Under the pieces are notes generated by a model. That model was not told where the DNA came from, did not search any database, and saw only the letters and a program-made list of their open reading frames with translations. A program made the position numbers and the translations under genes. Positions 48,079-56,404 of a DNA stretch of 64,000 nucleotides are shown in pieces. Position 1 is the stretch's first letter, and the number at the start of each line of letters is the position of its first letter. This DNA comes from Pigmentiphaga litoralis (GTDB taxonomy: Bacteria; Pseudomonadota; Gammaproteobacteria; Burkholderiales; Burkholderiaceae_B). The stretch covers positions 1,626,801-1,690,800 of the forward strand of contig NZ_BMXQ01000001.1 of the NCBI RefSeq assembly GCF_014651835.1, in the 5' to 3' direction.

Positions 48079-49839
48079 TCAGTACACGTCGCGCCGGTAA
48101 CGCCCTGCTTCGGCCAGTGCTTCCAGGCGATCGTCGCCCAGGGTGCGTGTCAGCACGTCGGCCACGCCGCTCGCCATGCCCTGCAGGCTGCCGCACACGT
48201 AGATGGCGGCGCCGTCGTCCACCCACTGGCGAATGTCGTCGGCCACCTGCGCGAGCCGTTCCTGTACATGGCGTGTGCCATCCGCGCCACCGTCCCGCGA
48301 GAACACCTTGTCGACCCGCGTCAGCACACCGGCCCGTTGCCATGCGGCCAGCTCGTCGGCAAAGAACTGGTCGTGGGCTGAGGTGCGTTCGCCGAACAGC
48401 AGCCAGTTGCGATGATGCCCGGCGCGTTCTCGCGCTTTCAGATGCGCGCGCAGGCCGGCCAGGCCCGTGCCATTGCCGATCAGGATCATCGGGCGGTCAT
48501 CGGGCGGCGAATGGAAGCCGCGGTTTTCGCGAATCCGCAGCGCGATCGTCGCACCCACGGGCGCGTGCGCCGTCAGCCAGCCCGACCCCAGGCCCAGGCG
48601 GCCGTCGGGGTAGCGGGTCTGGCGCACCAGCAATTGCAACGCGCCGTCGGCGGGCAGTGACGCGATCGAATATTCCCGATGCGGCAGCGGCACCAGCTGA
48701 TCCAGCACGTCGGGCAGCGTGTTCGGATCCTTGCCGGCCAGATCAGTCAGCGCAGCGAGCGCCTTGGCGTCGTGCGGCAGCAGGCGCCCGGCCAGCAGGT
48801 CCGCCACGCGTTCGCCCGACAGGCGCGCCTCCGGATCCAGCCCCAGCGCCGCCATCACGCGGAGCACGTCGGCGTCCGACTGGCGCGGCCCGATTTCGGC
48901 GATGTCGCCCGCCTGCCACGACGGCATGGCCTCCATCGCCACCAGGTTGACCAGATAGGCAGGCCCCCCCGGACTGCCGGGGTTCAGATGCCGCCGCGCG
49001 GCCAGGCGCCAACTGGCGTAGGCCGGCGTGGTCCAGTCGGCCATCTCGGCATTGCCGCTGAGGACGCCCAGATACTGTTGCCAGCGGCGCAGGTCGTCGG
49101 CGCTCCCGTTGTCGACCTGGACGGTGTCGAACAAGGGCTGCGCGCCGTGACGATGCAGCCACCCATCAAGCGCGCTGCCGAACGCGCCATAGTGCGCATA
49201 ACTGCGATCGCCCAGGGACAGTACGCCGTACGACAGGCCGCTCAGGTCCACCTCGGCCCGCATCACGCAGCGCGCAAAACCCAAGGCGGTGTCCGGTGCA
49301 TCGCCCTCGCCCGTCGTGCTCACGATGAACAGGGCCCGGGGGGTGGCCGCAAGCCGCGCCGCATCAAGTGCCGATAAGGGCGATACCGTGACCGCCATGC
49401 CCGCAGCTTGCAGGGTCTCGGCGGTCTGCCACGCAAGCTGTTCCGCAAAGCCGGTCTGGCTGGCGTAGGCAATCAGCAAGGGCGGGGCTGCCGACAAAGC
49501 CTGCGCCGGGTTGCCGGCCGCAGTGTGCGCCGGCCCCTCCGGCCTGGCCAACCCATGCATCTGCGCAGCCGCGCGCCGGCGCAGCGCGACCGCCATGCAG
49601 AACACCGCATAGGCCAGCACCACCAACGCGGCGGCCACGACGCGGCGCGTCGGGTCGGCCAGCGGCGCCATGCCTGCCGCCACGGCCCATGCACCAGCGA
49701 CCAAGGCAGCCAGTACGGTATTTACACCACAAGCAAGATACGCGACACGCGGCGCACGTCGGCGCGGCCGCATCGGCGGGTTCGGTCCCGCTGGTCCCAC
49801 CAGTCCCGCCTGCGGCGCAGGCGACGGCAGCGCCGCCAC
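48079..49839 (-). CDS. Membrane-anchored diflavin reductase (flavodoxin + FNR)
   Basis: The ~586-residue product starts with two membrane helices (about residues 33-56 and 66-86). A flavodoxin-like FMN domain follows from ~120 (LLIAYASQTGFAEQLAWQTA, STTGEGDAPD, LSLGDRSYAHYGAFG), then a ferredoxin-reductase-like domain with FAD motif REYSIASLPADG and nucleotide motifs IGNGTGLAGLRAHL and YVCGS. It is a sulfite-reductase-flavoprotein-like reductase, taking electrons from NADPH at the cytosolic face. GTG 49839 was chosen as start; upstream sequence belongs to apbE, 2 bp away. It is the last gene of the Fur-type operon. Confidence 0.85.
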   Translation of the reverse strand: MAALPSPAPQAGLVGPAGPNPPMRPRRRAPRVAYLACGVNTVLAALVAGAWAVAAGMAPLADPTRRVVAAALVVLAYAVFCMAVALRRRAAAQMHGLARPEGPAHTAAGNPAQALSAAPPLLIAYASQTGFAEQLAWQTAETLQAAGMAVTVSPLSALDAARLAATPRALFIVSTTGEGDAPDTALGFARCVMRAEVDLSGLSYGVLSLGDRSYAHYGAFGSALDGWLHRHGAQPLFDTVQVDNGSADDLRRWQQYLGVLSGNAEMADWTTPAYASWRLAARRHLNPGSPGGPAYLVNLVAMEAMPSWQAGDIAEIGPRQSDADVLRVMAALGLDPEARLSGERVADLLAGRLLPHDAKALAALTDLAGKDPNTLPDVLDQLVPLPHREYSIASLPADGALQLLVRQTRYPDGRLGLGSGWLTAHAPVGATIALRIRENRGFHSPPDDRPMILIGNGTGLAGLRAHLKARERAGHHRNWLLFGERTSAHDQFFADELAAWQRAGVLTRVDKVFSRDGGADGTRHVQERLAQVADDIRQWVDDGAAIYVCGSLQGMASGVADVLTRTLGDDRLEALAEAGRYRRDVY

Positions 49840-49841
49840 GG

Positions 49842-50924
49842 TCAGGACGCCATCGCCAAAAAGGCCGGCGTCAGCACTTCCTGCCACCCTTGGCCGTCGC
49901 GCAACACGAAGCGCGCGGCCAGCCCGTTGCGCCCGGCCCACGCCGGACCCTCTGTTTCGCCCAGCACCGTCAACGCGGTGGCCAGGGCGTCGGCCACCAT
50001 GCATTCCGGATGCAGGACAGTCACCGAAGCCAGGCGCGACGGAACCGGGCGGCCGGTGCGCGGATCGATGGTGTGGCTGTAGCGCTCGCCGTCCACCTCG
50101 AAACAGCGGCGGTAGTCGCCGGACGTGGCGACGGCCAACCCATGCAAGGCCACCAATGTCCTGGGCAAGCGGGACGTTGCGGCGCCGCTGGCATCCAGCA
50201 ACACCTCTGCAACGCCAGCGACATTCGCACTCGCATCAGACGCGTCAACCGGCGCTTCGAGCTCGACCCACCAGGGCTCCCCGCCCGGCTTGGCGCCGAC
50301 GCCGCGCAATTCACCGCCGACCTCGACCAGGGCATGTGCATGCCCCAGCCGCCGCAGCAGCCTGACGACATGGTCCACGCCATAGCCCTTGGCCACGCCC
50401 GACAGATCCACCCCGACGCCACCCGGCTGAAAGGCCCGACGGCTGGCGGGATCGAGCCGGATGGCCTCCCAACCCTGCTGGCGCCGCGCGCGGTCGATCG
50501 CCGCATCGTCGGGCGGCGTCGCCACCGCACCGGCCGGGCCGAAACCCCACACGTCCACCAGCGGCCCCACCGTCGGATCGAAGGCGCCCCCACTGTTGCG
50601 CGCCACGCTCAGCGCGTAATCCAGCACGGTATATAACGGTTCGGGCAGGACGTGCCAGGTTCCGGCAGGTGCGTCGTTGAAGCGGCTCAGGTCGGATTCC
50701 GGGTCCCAGGTACTCATTTGCAGGACCACTTCGTCCAGCGTGGCCTGGATCGCGCCCCACAAGACGGCCTTGGCCGCAGGCAGCGCATCATCCAGGGAAA
50801 GCACCACCGTGACCGACCAGGTGGTGCCCATGGTGTCGCCCGACAGCACCACCGGCGCGGCGTCGGCGGCGGGCGGGGGAAGATCGGCTGGCGAGATGGC
50901 CAGGGGAATCAGGATTCGCGTCAT
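49842..50924 (-). CDS. apbE: FAD:protein FMN transferase
   Basis: ApbE transfers FMN from FAD to a Thr/Ser in an (S/T)GA(T/S) motif of periplasmic or membrane proteins. The 360-residue product has GDTMGTTWSVTV, FDPTVGPLVDVWGFG, VGVDLSGVAKGYGVD and HTIDPRTGRPV. The N terminus (MTRILIPLAISPADLPPPAA) has no clear signal peptide or lipobox, unlike most ApbE, so the location is uncertain. It lies in the operon with a DUF2271 protein that has a matching target motif, DGVSGAT. It follows the DUF4198 gene by 57 bp. Confidence 0.93.
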   Translation of the reverse strand: MTRILIPLAISPADLPPPAADAAPVVLSGDTMGTTWSVTVVLSLDDALPAAKAVLWGAIQATLDEVVLQMSTWDPESDLSRFNDAPAGTWHVLPEPLYTVLDYALSVARNSGGAFDPTVGPLVDVWGFGPAGAVATPPDDAAIDRARRQQGWEAIRLDPASRRAFQPGGVGVDLSGVAKGYGVDHVVRLLRRLGHAHALVEVGGELRGVGAKPGGEPWWVELEAPVDASDASANVAGVAEVLLDASGAATSRLPRTLVALHGLAVATSGDYRRCFEVDGERYSHTIDPRTGRPVPSRLASVTVLHPECMVADALATALTVLGETEGPAWAGRNGLAARFVLRDGQGWQEVLTPAFLAMAS

Positions 50925-50981
50925 CGGTACGACGGCCTTCCTACCAGGAGGTGAGTCAGGATTGGAAGCAATCGTTGCCGA

Positions 50982-51803
50982 TCACTCGGGCAGCACTTCG
51001 AACGTGGCGGCATAGGTCGCGCGGCGTTCCTTGGCCGGGGCGGCAGCCTTGTCGTCCTTGACCGAGGCTTCGATCCAGTACATGCCGGGGCCAGGCCACT
51101 TGATCGAAAACTTGCCTTCGGCATCGGTCGTCGTCTTGGTGTCCTTGAGCTGGTCGCGGTAGCGCACGCCGCCTGGAACGATCTCGACCTCAAGGTTGGG
51201 GGCGGGCTTGCCATCCAGCATGAAGCGGAAGTTCGCGGTATCGCCCGACACCAGGTCGTTCGGATGGGTGATGGGCGCCAGTTCCAGGCCCTTGCCCGTG
51301 ATGGCCAGCGCCTTGTCTGACGGTTTGCCCGCGGTCACGAACACTTCGGTGCGGCCCGCTGTCTGCGTCACGACCAGGCCTTCGGCATTGGCCGGCACTT
51401 CTCTGGCGAACGCTTCGGGGGTGCCCCGCCACCGCTTGGGTTTGCCGTCTTCCTTGTAGCTGGCGAACATGCCGTTGTTGGCCACGGCCAGCTTGTAGGT
51501 GCCGGGCTGGGTCAGGTGCACGTCGAAGGTACTGCGATACCGGCCGGTCGACGGGTTTTCGGCCTTGACGGGCGCGCCGTCCGGGCCGGTCACCGACAGG
51601 TTGGTCAATTGCATCGGAAAGTGTTCGAAGTAGAACAGGTCATTCGAGATGGCGGCGTCGACCGTCACCCACGGGTCCTGGCCCGACAGCACGGTGGCCG
51701 ACGGCAGCATCCAGGCGCGGTGGGCCTGGGCGGCCGAAAAGGGAAGGCAAAAGGCCAGCGCAAGCGCGGCCCATTTCATTGAATTCTTGGCAGGGCGTTT
51801 CAT
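50982..51803 (-). CDS. DUF4198 periplasmic protein
   Basis: The 273-residue product has a Sec signal (MKWAALALAFCLPFSAAQA). The mature protein would begin HRAWMLPSATVLSGQDPWVT, so a His is the first residue after cleavage. The body is beta-sandwich-like (LTNLSVTGPDGAPV, TYKLAVANNGMF, GMYWIEASVKDDKA). DUF4198 proteins often occur beside metal and TonB systems, and an N-terminal His may bind a metal. AAGGA lies nine bases before the ATG. It sits between the DUF2271 and apbE genes in the operon; no catalytic motif was seen. Confidence 0.82.
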   Translation of the reverse strand: MKRPAKNSMKWAALALAFCLPFSAAQAHRAWMLPSATVLSGQDPWVTVDAAISNDLFYFEHFPMQLTNLSVTGPDGAPVKAENPSTGRYRSTFDVHLTQPGTYKLAVANNGMFASYKEDGKPKRWRGTPEAFAREVPANAEGLVVTQTAGRTEVFVTAGKPSDKALAITGKGLELAPITHPNDLVSGDTANFRFMLDGKPAPNLEVEIVPGGVRYRDQLKDTKTTTDAEGKFSIKWPGPGMYWIEASVKDDKAAAPAKERRATYAATFEVLPE

Positions 51804-51894
51804 GATCGGGGATCCTTGGGGGAAAGACGCTGCGTAATGAAGTCCAGATGCAGGAGGTCGAGGCGCAGGGGGTCGGGGCGTGAATGTGTCGACG

Positions 51895-52407
51895 TCAGGG
51901 TTTCAGATCGAGCGCGATGGCGCCCAGTTCATGCTCGCCCTTGACGGCGAGCGTCTCGGCCGATTTGGGGGGCCACTGGAAAGGCAGGCGCAGCAGTTCG
52001 CGCCCACCCACTTCGCGCGCGGCTTCCACGACCAGCTGATACTGTCCCGCCGGCAATTTCGCCAACGGCGCCTTGCCTTCCGTAAAGGTCAGGCGGTGTT
52101 CGCCCGCGGCCCGGGTCGCGCCACTGACGCCATCGACCGGCAGGGTCAGTTCGCGGCCGGTACGGCGCCACCACTGGCGCATGTCCTTGAGCCACTTGGT
52201 GCCTTCGTTCTCTTTCAGCTTCATGTCGTACCAGACCGCAAGATTGCTTGCGACGGTCTGGTCGGGACCTTCGATCCACACGGCCACATAGGGGCGGTGG
52301 TACTCGGCCACATTCAGCCGGGGAATCTCGACCTTGACGGTCAGGTCGGCCGCCTGCACGTGGCCGACAAGCAGCGTGGTCACGGCGGCGGGGATCAGAA
52401 TACGCAT
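51895..52407 (-). CDS. DUF2271 periplasmic protein with ApbE flavinylation motif
   Basis: The 170-residue product from ATG 52407 has a signal peptide (MRILIPAAVTTLLVGHVQAA). The mature domain is beta-rich (LTVKVEIPRLNVAEYHRPYV, AVWYDMKLKENEG, QYQLVVEAAREVGG). At residues 92-98 it has DGVSGAT, which matches the D-x-x-S/T-G-A-T motif where ApbE attaches FMN (Thr98 expected). With apbE in the same operon, this protein is probably a periplasmic flavoprotein and electron carrier. It starts 11 bp after the PepSY-TM gene ends. Confidence 0.82.
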   Translation of the reverse strand: MRILIPAAVTTLLVGHVQAADLTVKVEIPRLNVAEYHRPYVAVWIEGPDQTVASNLAVWYDMKLKENEGTKWLKDMRQWWRRTGRELTLPVDGVSGATRAAGEHRLTFTEGKAPLAKLPAGQYQLVVEAAREVGGRELLRLPFQWPPKSAETLAVKGEHELGAIALDLKP

Positions 52408-52417
52408 GCAAACCTCG

Positions 52418-53056
52418 TCAATGGATGAAAACGATCGCCAGCACCACCGGTATCGCCACCCCCAACGCCACCATGGGCCAGGTGACGGGGCGGTTGCGCG
52501 CATGAAGCTGGAGCAGGAAGAGTCCGGTCACGCAAAAGACCAGACAGGCGACGGCGAACACGTCGATGAACCATTTCCACGCTTCGCCGGTGCTGCGTCC
52601 CTTGTGCAGGTCATTGAAATACGAGACCCAGCCGCGGTCGGTTTTCTCGAAGCTGTAGGCGCCGTCGACACGGTCGATGCTCACCCAGGCGTCGCCACCT
52701 GGCCGCGGCAGCGCGACATACACCTCGTCATCGGTCCATTCCCCTACCTGCACGTCGACCGACGCAGGCAGCTGGCCGCTGAGCCAGTCGGCCACCGCGC
52801 CGGGCAGCGGCGCCCTGGCCGCTGACGGCGCGGGCGGCAGCAGCGCCAGCAAGGGTCCCGGCAGCTGTCCTTCCCGTGTCGTGACTTGAGGCCGGGCTTC
52901 GATCTGGGCGGCATGATTCAGCGTGATGCCCGTGACTGAAAAGGCAATCATGGCGACCAGGCAGATGGCCGAGCTGATCCAATGCCACTGATGAAGATGC
53001 TTGAGCCAGAACGACCGGCGTTGTTGCCCCGCAAATCGGTCAGACGGTGTGTCCAT
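52418..53056 (-). CDS. PepSY-associated transmembrane protein
   Basis: The 212-residue inner-membrane protein has a first helix at about 26-48 (SAICLVAMIAFSVTGITLNH), a periplasmic loop with a PepSY-like fold (VGEWTDDEVYVALPRPG, GWVSYFNDLHKGRSTG) and helices at about 161-183 and 193-211. Histidines at or near membrane edges (H20, H22, H25, H48, H151, H185) could bind haem, as proposed for PepSY ferric reductases such as FpvG and FoxB. It is the first gene of the operon; a Fur-box match lies 38 bp upstream. Confidence 0.85.
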   Translation of the reverse strand: MDTPSDRFAGQQRRSFWLKHLHQWHWISSAICLVAMIAFSVTGITLNHAAQIEARPQVTTREGQLPGPLLALLPPAPSAARAPLPGAVADWLSGQLPASVDVQVGEWTDDEVYVALPRPGGDAWVSIDRVDGAYSFEKTDRGWVSYFNDLHKGRSTGEAWKWFIDVFAVACLVFCVTGLFLLQLHARNRPVTWPMVALGVAIPVVLAIVFIH

Positions 53057-53093
53057 GGACGCCGGAGGCTACGTGAGTATCGAAAGGCCGTCA

Positions 53094-53108
53094 TGATAAC
53101 AATTCTCA
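53094..53108 (-). promoter_or_regulatory. Fur box upstream of the PepSY-DUF2271-DUF4198-apbE-reductase operon
   Basis: Read on the minus strand, TGAGAATTGTTATCA fits the 7-1-7 Fur consensus TGATAAT-N-ATTATCA at 12 of 14 arm positions. It lies 38 bp before the first start codon, over the expected promoter. Iron-replete cells should therefore repress the operon. Confidence 0.7.
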
Positions 53109-53244
53109 ATCACCTTTGCCATGTTCCGCCGCAAGCGCGCACGAACAAAAGCGCCCGTTGCGTGGATCCATACAGGACACGGCGGGCGCAATCAGTACTT
53201 GCAGTTCAGCAGGGCGTCAGCCAATAAAGGCTGCAAACCGCTCG

Positions 53245-53664
53245 CTAGGCAGCGCGGCGGATTTTTTCGATGACGTCGAGGAGATGGTCGAACAGCACGG
53301 GCTTGGCCAGATGGGCGTCGAACCCTCGGGCGCCCGCGCGCAGATTTTCTTCCTTGCCCCACCCGTAGCCCGACAAGGCGATCGCCGGCAGGGCAGCCGT
53401 GCGGGGATCGTCACGCAGTTGCATCAGCAACTCATAACCGTCCATCCCCGGCATGGCGATGTCGGAAATCAACAGGTCAAAACGATGGTGTTCAATATGC
53501 GCCAACGCCTGTTCGCCGCTGGACGCGGTAACGACATCGGCGCCTTCGAGTTCAAGGAGTTCCGAAAATGCATCAAGGGCATCGACGGAATCATCCACGA
53601 GCAGGACACGCAGGCCGGACAGCGCCTCTGGTGCGCCAACACCGGGGCCCGAGCTTGTTGTCAT
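53245..53664 (-). CDS. Stand-alone response-regulator receiver protein
   Basis: The 139-residue single-domain receiver has LRVLLVDDSVDALDAF (acidic pair), the phospho-acceptor Asp in LLISDIAMPGMDG, the ALSGYG switch and Lys in HLAKPVLFD. It has no output domain. It resembles the receiver modules of hybrid kinases and would act by protein contact or in a phosphorelay; no histidine kinase gene is adjacent. The ATG at 53664 has AGGA six bases upstream. The 136 bp between it and the Fur box hold nothing recognised. Confidence 0.88.
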   Translation of the reverse strand: MTTSSGPGVGAPEALSGLRVLLVDDSVDALDAFSELLELEGADVVTASSGEQALAHIEHHRFDLLISDIAMPGMDGYELLMQLRDDPRTAALPAIALSGYGWGKEENLRAGARGFDAHLAKPVLFDHLLDVIEKIRRAA

Positions 53665-53794
53665 GGCAAATCCTGGGAAATCATGCCGTGCGCCAGCACG
53701 GTGTGCGTCTCGAAGCGGCACCGGACCCGCGGCGCGTGCCCCGGAGCCCGATGCGTTCCAATGCGCCGGGCGGGCCGGCGCGAAGGAGCCAGGT

Positions 53795-54010
53795 TTACTC
53801 ATCGCCTTCAAGGCGAAGACCCACTTTGAGACTCACCTGATAATGGGCGACCTTGCCGTCCTCGATGTGGCCGCGTGTCTCCGTCACTTCGAACCAGGCC
53901 AGATGGCGCAGCGTCTGCGAGGCGCGACTGATGGCATTGTTGATGGCATCTTCGATGGATTCGGTGGACGACCCGACGAGTTCGATCTGCTTGTAGACGT
54001 GCTCTGACAT
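53795..54010 (-). CDS. Dodecin flavin-storage protein
   Basis: The 71-residue protein ([20 protein letters not shown], then the dodecin Trp in [12 protein letters not shown]) forms dodecameric shells that bind FMN, FAD or riboflavin. The length and the WFEV motif fit bacterial dodecins. AATGGAGGTGG just before ATG 54010 gives a strong ribosome site. It lies about 1 kb from the flavin-based electron-transfer operon, which may be coincidence. Confidence 0.92.
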   Translation of the reverse strand: MSEHVYKQIELVGSSTESIEDAINNAISRASQTLRHLAWFEVTETRGHIEDGKVAHYQVSLKVGLRLEGDE

Positions 54011-54281
54011 AACCACCTCCATTGATGTGTGTCCAGTCACAACAGCAAGCCTCGTGCCCAACAGCGCCAGGCGGGAATGCGATCCATTTGCACGCGTCCG
54101 GCGCCCTTCCTGCATGAACGGAACCGGCACTTTCGGGCGATTCTACGCAAGAATTACCGACAGTCTGACGCCTGCCTGAACCGGTTGCGCAGATCACTCG
54201 GTGGAGTTGACGCGTTGGTGCCGACTTGGTTAAGGTGAATGCATGTTGCGGCGCACCATGACGCCGCAGGAGCCATTCATC

Positions 54282-55370
54282 ATGTCCAGAGGTCTTTTTG
54301 CTGCACTGCGCACCACACTCGATCACGCGGGAAAACGCGTGAAGGCCGTCGTCCAGGACGTTGCGATTCCGATCGTCCCGATGATTTCCCGCCCGTCCGC
54401 CGTCAAACGCGTTCCTTCCCGGACGACAGTGGGCCAGACCGACGCCAAGGCGTCAGTCAAGAGCCAAAACACGCCCGCCGCGCCGCTTCCGGTGCATGCG
54501 CCCGAAGAGCATATCTTTGCCAATGCTTCGGGCCGGCGCCGGTACCTGCTGTACGTGCCGAGCAGCTATCACGGTCAGACCGTGCCGCTGATCGTCATGC
54601 TGCACGGCTGTACCCAGCTGTCGTCCGACTTCGGCACCGGCACCCGCATGAATGCGGCGGCCGAGCGCGAGGGTTTCATCGTGGCCTACCCCGAGCAGCC
54701 GCGGGTCGCCAACATGGCCAAGTGCTGGAACTGGTTCAATCCGGAGGACCAGCAGCGCGAGTCGGGCGAGCCTTCCTTGATCGCTGGCATTACACGCGAA
54801 GTCATGGCGTCGCATGCGATCGATCCGACGCGCGTGTTCATTGCCGGGCTGTCGGCCGGGGGCGCCATGGCCGCGATTATGGGACATGCGTATCCCGAGC
54901 TGTATGCCGCTGTCGGCGTCCATTCGGGCCTGGCCTACGGGGCGGCCAACAGCGTGTCGTCCGCCTTGTCCGTCATGCGAGGCCGCAGCGATGCCAAGCG
55001 GCCCGCCGCCACCGTTCCCCCCAGGCCGCGCCTGCCCTTGATCGCCTTTCAGGGTGATGCGGACGAAACGGTTCATCCGCAGAATGTCGAATGGCTGCTG
55101 TCCGACGTGACGGCGGAAATCGGCAAGCCCGATCACATCGTCAGCGAAACCGGTCAGGTGACTGGCGGGCATGCCTACACTCGCACCGTCTACCGTAACG
55201 GGCGACGGGGCGTGCTGGCCGAACGCTGGCTGGTCCATGGCGGCGGACACGCCTGGTTTGGCGGCGATCCGGGGGGCACCTACACCGATGACCTGGGCCC
55301 GGATGCGACACAAGAGATGATCCGTTTCTTCCTGGCTCATCCGAAAAAACTTGAAAAAGCAGCGGCTTGA
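54282..55370 (+). CDS. PHB depolymerase family esterase
   Basis: The 362-residue alpha/beta hydrolase has the oxyanion loop IVMLHGCTQ, nucleophile Ser in GLSAGGAMAA, a probable catalytic Asp in FQGDADETVHP and His in HGGGHAWFGG. It belongs to the esterase/PHB depolymerase family (LpqC/feruloyl-esterase-like). The N-terminal ~85 residues are basic and low in predicted structure, without a clear signal peptide. GGAG precedes the chosen ATG by nine bases; ATGs at 54243 and 54258 are alternatives. The substrate is unknown: polyhydroxyalkanoate oligomer or a plant ester. The 271 bp before it are gene-free. Confidence 0.88.
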   Translation: MSRGLFAALRTTLDHAGKRVKAVVQDVAIPIVPMISRPSAVKRVPSRTTVGQTDAKASVKSQNTPAAPLPVHAPEEHIFANASGRRRYLLYVPSSYHGQTVPLIVMLHGCTQLSSDFGTGTRMNAAAEREGFIVAYPEQPRVANMAKCWNWFNPEDQQRESGEPSLIAGITREVMASHAIDPTRVFIAGLSAGGAMAAIMGHAYPELYAAVGVHSGLAYGAANSVSSALSVMRGRSDAKRPAATVPPRPRLPLIAFQGDADETVHPQNVEWLLSDVTAEIGKPDHIVSETGQVTGGHAYTRTVYRNGRRGVLAERWLVHGGGHAWFGGDPGGTYTDDLGPDATQEMIRFFLAHPKKLEKAAA

Positions 55371-55509
55371 CGGGAGTTGCCGCAACATAGGCTGATGTTG
55401 CGAGCAAACTCACGTAAACGATGTAGTCCTCGCGGTGGATCGCCAGACCGTCCAAATCCCCGCACGATACGGCCTCAGCGTCACAGTCCTTCAAAGGCGG
55501 CCCGTATCA

Positions 55510-56397
55510 ATGACTACGCGACCCTCTTCGCGGCGACCTGCGCCAGTCCGGCTCATCGCCGGATTCGCTCTCACTGTCGTAACCCTTGCAATCTGGTCTC
55601 CGGCCACATTGGCCGCGGGTCCTTCGGCCCCGACCGAGACCTACAAGTACCAAGATCCTTTCGGCAACTGGCGGACCATGACGGTCCCGGCCGGCATGGC
55701 CAAGTATTACTACTCGGCACAGAACCGCAAACCTCCGGAAGAACCGAAGGCCAAGGTCGCCGTGCTTGTACCGACGACGGCCTGCCCGCCGTGCACCAGC
55801 ACGCCGGTCAAGGTGGAAGCCCCGGGCACGAATGCACCCAAGGTGGCGCGTCTTCAGGACCATCCGGGACTGCATACCCTCAAGGATGTGATCGGACAGG
55901 CCGCGACCGTCACGGGCGTGGACCGCTTCCTGATCAGCGCCGTGATCGCCATTGAATCGGGCTTCCAGAAAGATGCGCGTTCGCCCAAAGGCGCGCTCGG
56001 CCTGATGCAGTTGATGCCGCAAACGGCGGTTTCCTTGGTCAGCGTCAAGAACAATATCGAAACGGCGCTGGTCGACCCGGCCACCAATGTGGGCGCCGGG
56101 GCGCGTCACCTGAAGCGCCTCATCAACATGTACCCGGGGCGCCTTGACCTGGCCCTGGCGGCGTACAACGCGGGCGAAGGGTCGGTTGCCAAGTACGCCG
56201 GCATTCCGCCGTTTGCCGAAACGCAGGCGTATGTGCGCAACGTGATGGCGCTGTATCAGTTGTATGAAGCGGCCTATGCCGCGACGCATCCGCCGGCGCA
56301 AAAGCCGGGCCGCGCCACTGCGTCGCGGGGGTCCGCCGCCCAACCGTCCGCCTGGGCGCGTTCGATCCAGGTAGTGACCTCGGCGGACGTGCGCTAG
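55510..56397 (+). CDS. Lytic transglycosylase (SLT domain) with DUF4124-like N terminus
   Basis: The 295-residue exported protein has a signal-like helix (APVRLIAGFALTVVTLAIWS), a short strand region (TYKYQDPFGNWRTMTVPAGM) like DUF4124-type wall proteins, and a C-terminal SLT lysozyme-like domain. Catalytic Glu is in AVIAIESGFQKDARSPKGA, followed by GLMQLMPQTA and AAYNAGEGSVAKYAG. It cleaves peptidoglycan between MurNAc and GlcNAc. Upstream alternative starts exist, but ATG 55510 gives the best signal peptide. It is convergent with the zinc-binding protein gene, seven bases apart. Confidence 0.9.
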   Translation: MTTRPSSRRPAPVRLIAGFALTVVTLAIWSPATLAAGPSAPTETYKYQDPFGNWRTMTVPAGMAKYYYSAQNRKPPEEPKAKVAVLVPTTACPPCTSTPVKVEAPGTNAPKVARLQDHPGLHTLKDVIGQAATVTGVDRFLISAVIAIESGFQKDARSPKGALGLMQLMPQTAVSLVSVKNNIETALVDPATNVGAGARHLKRLINMYPGRLDLALAAYNAGEGSVAKYAGIPPFAETQAYVRNVMALYQLYEAAYAATHPPAQKPGRATASRGSAAQPSAWARSIQVVTSADVR

Positions 56398-56404
56398 GGC
56401 GCGC

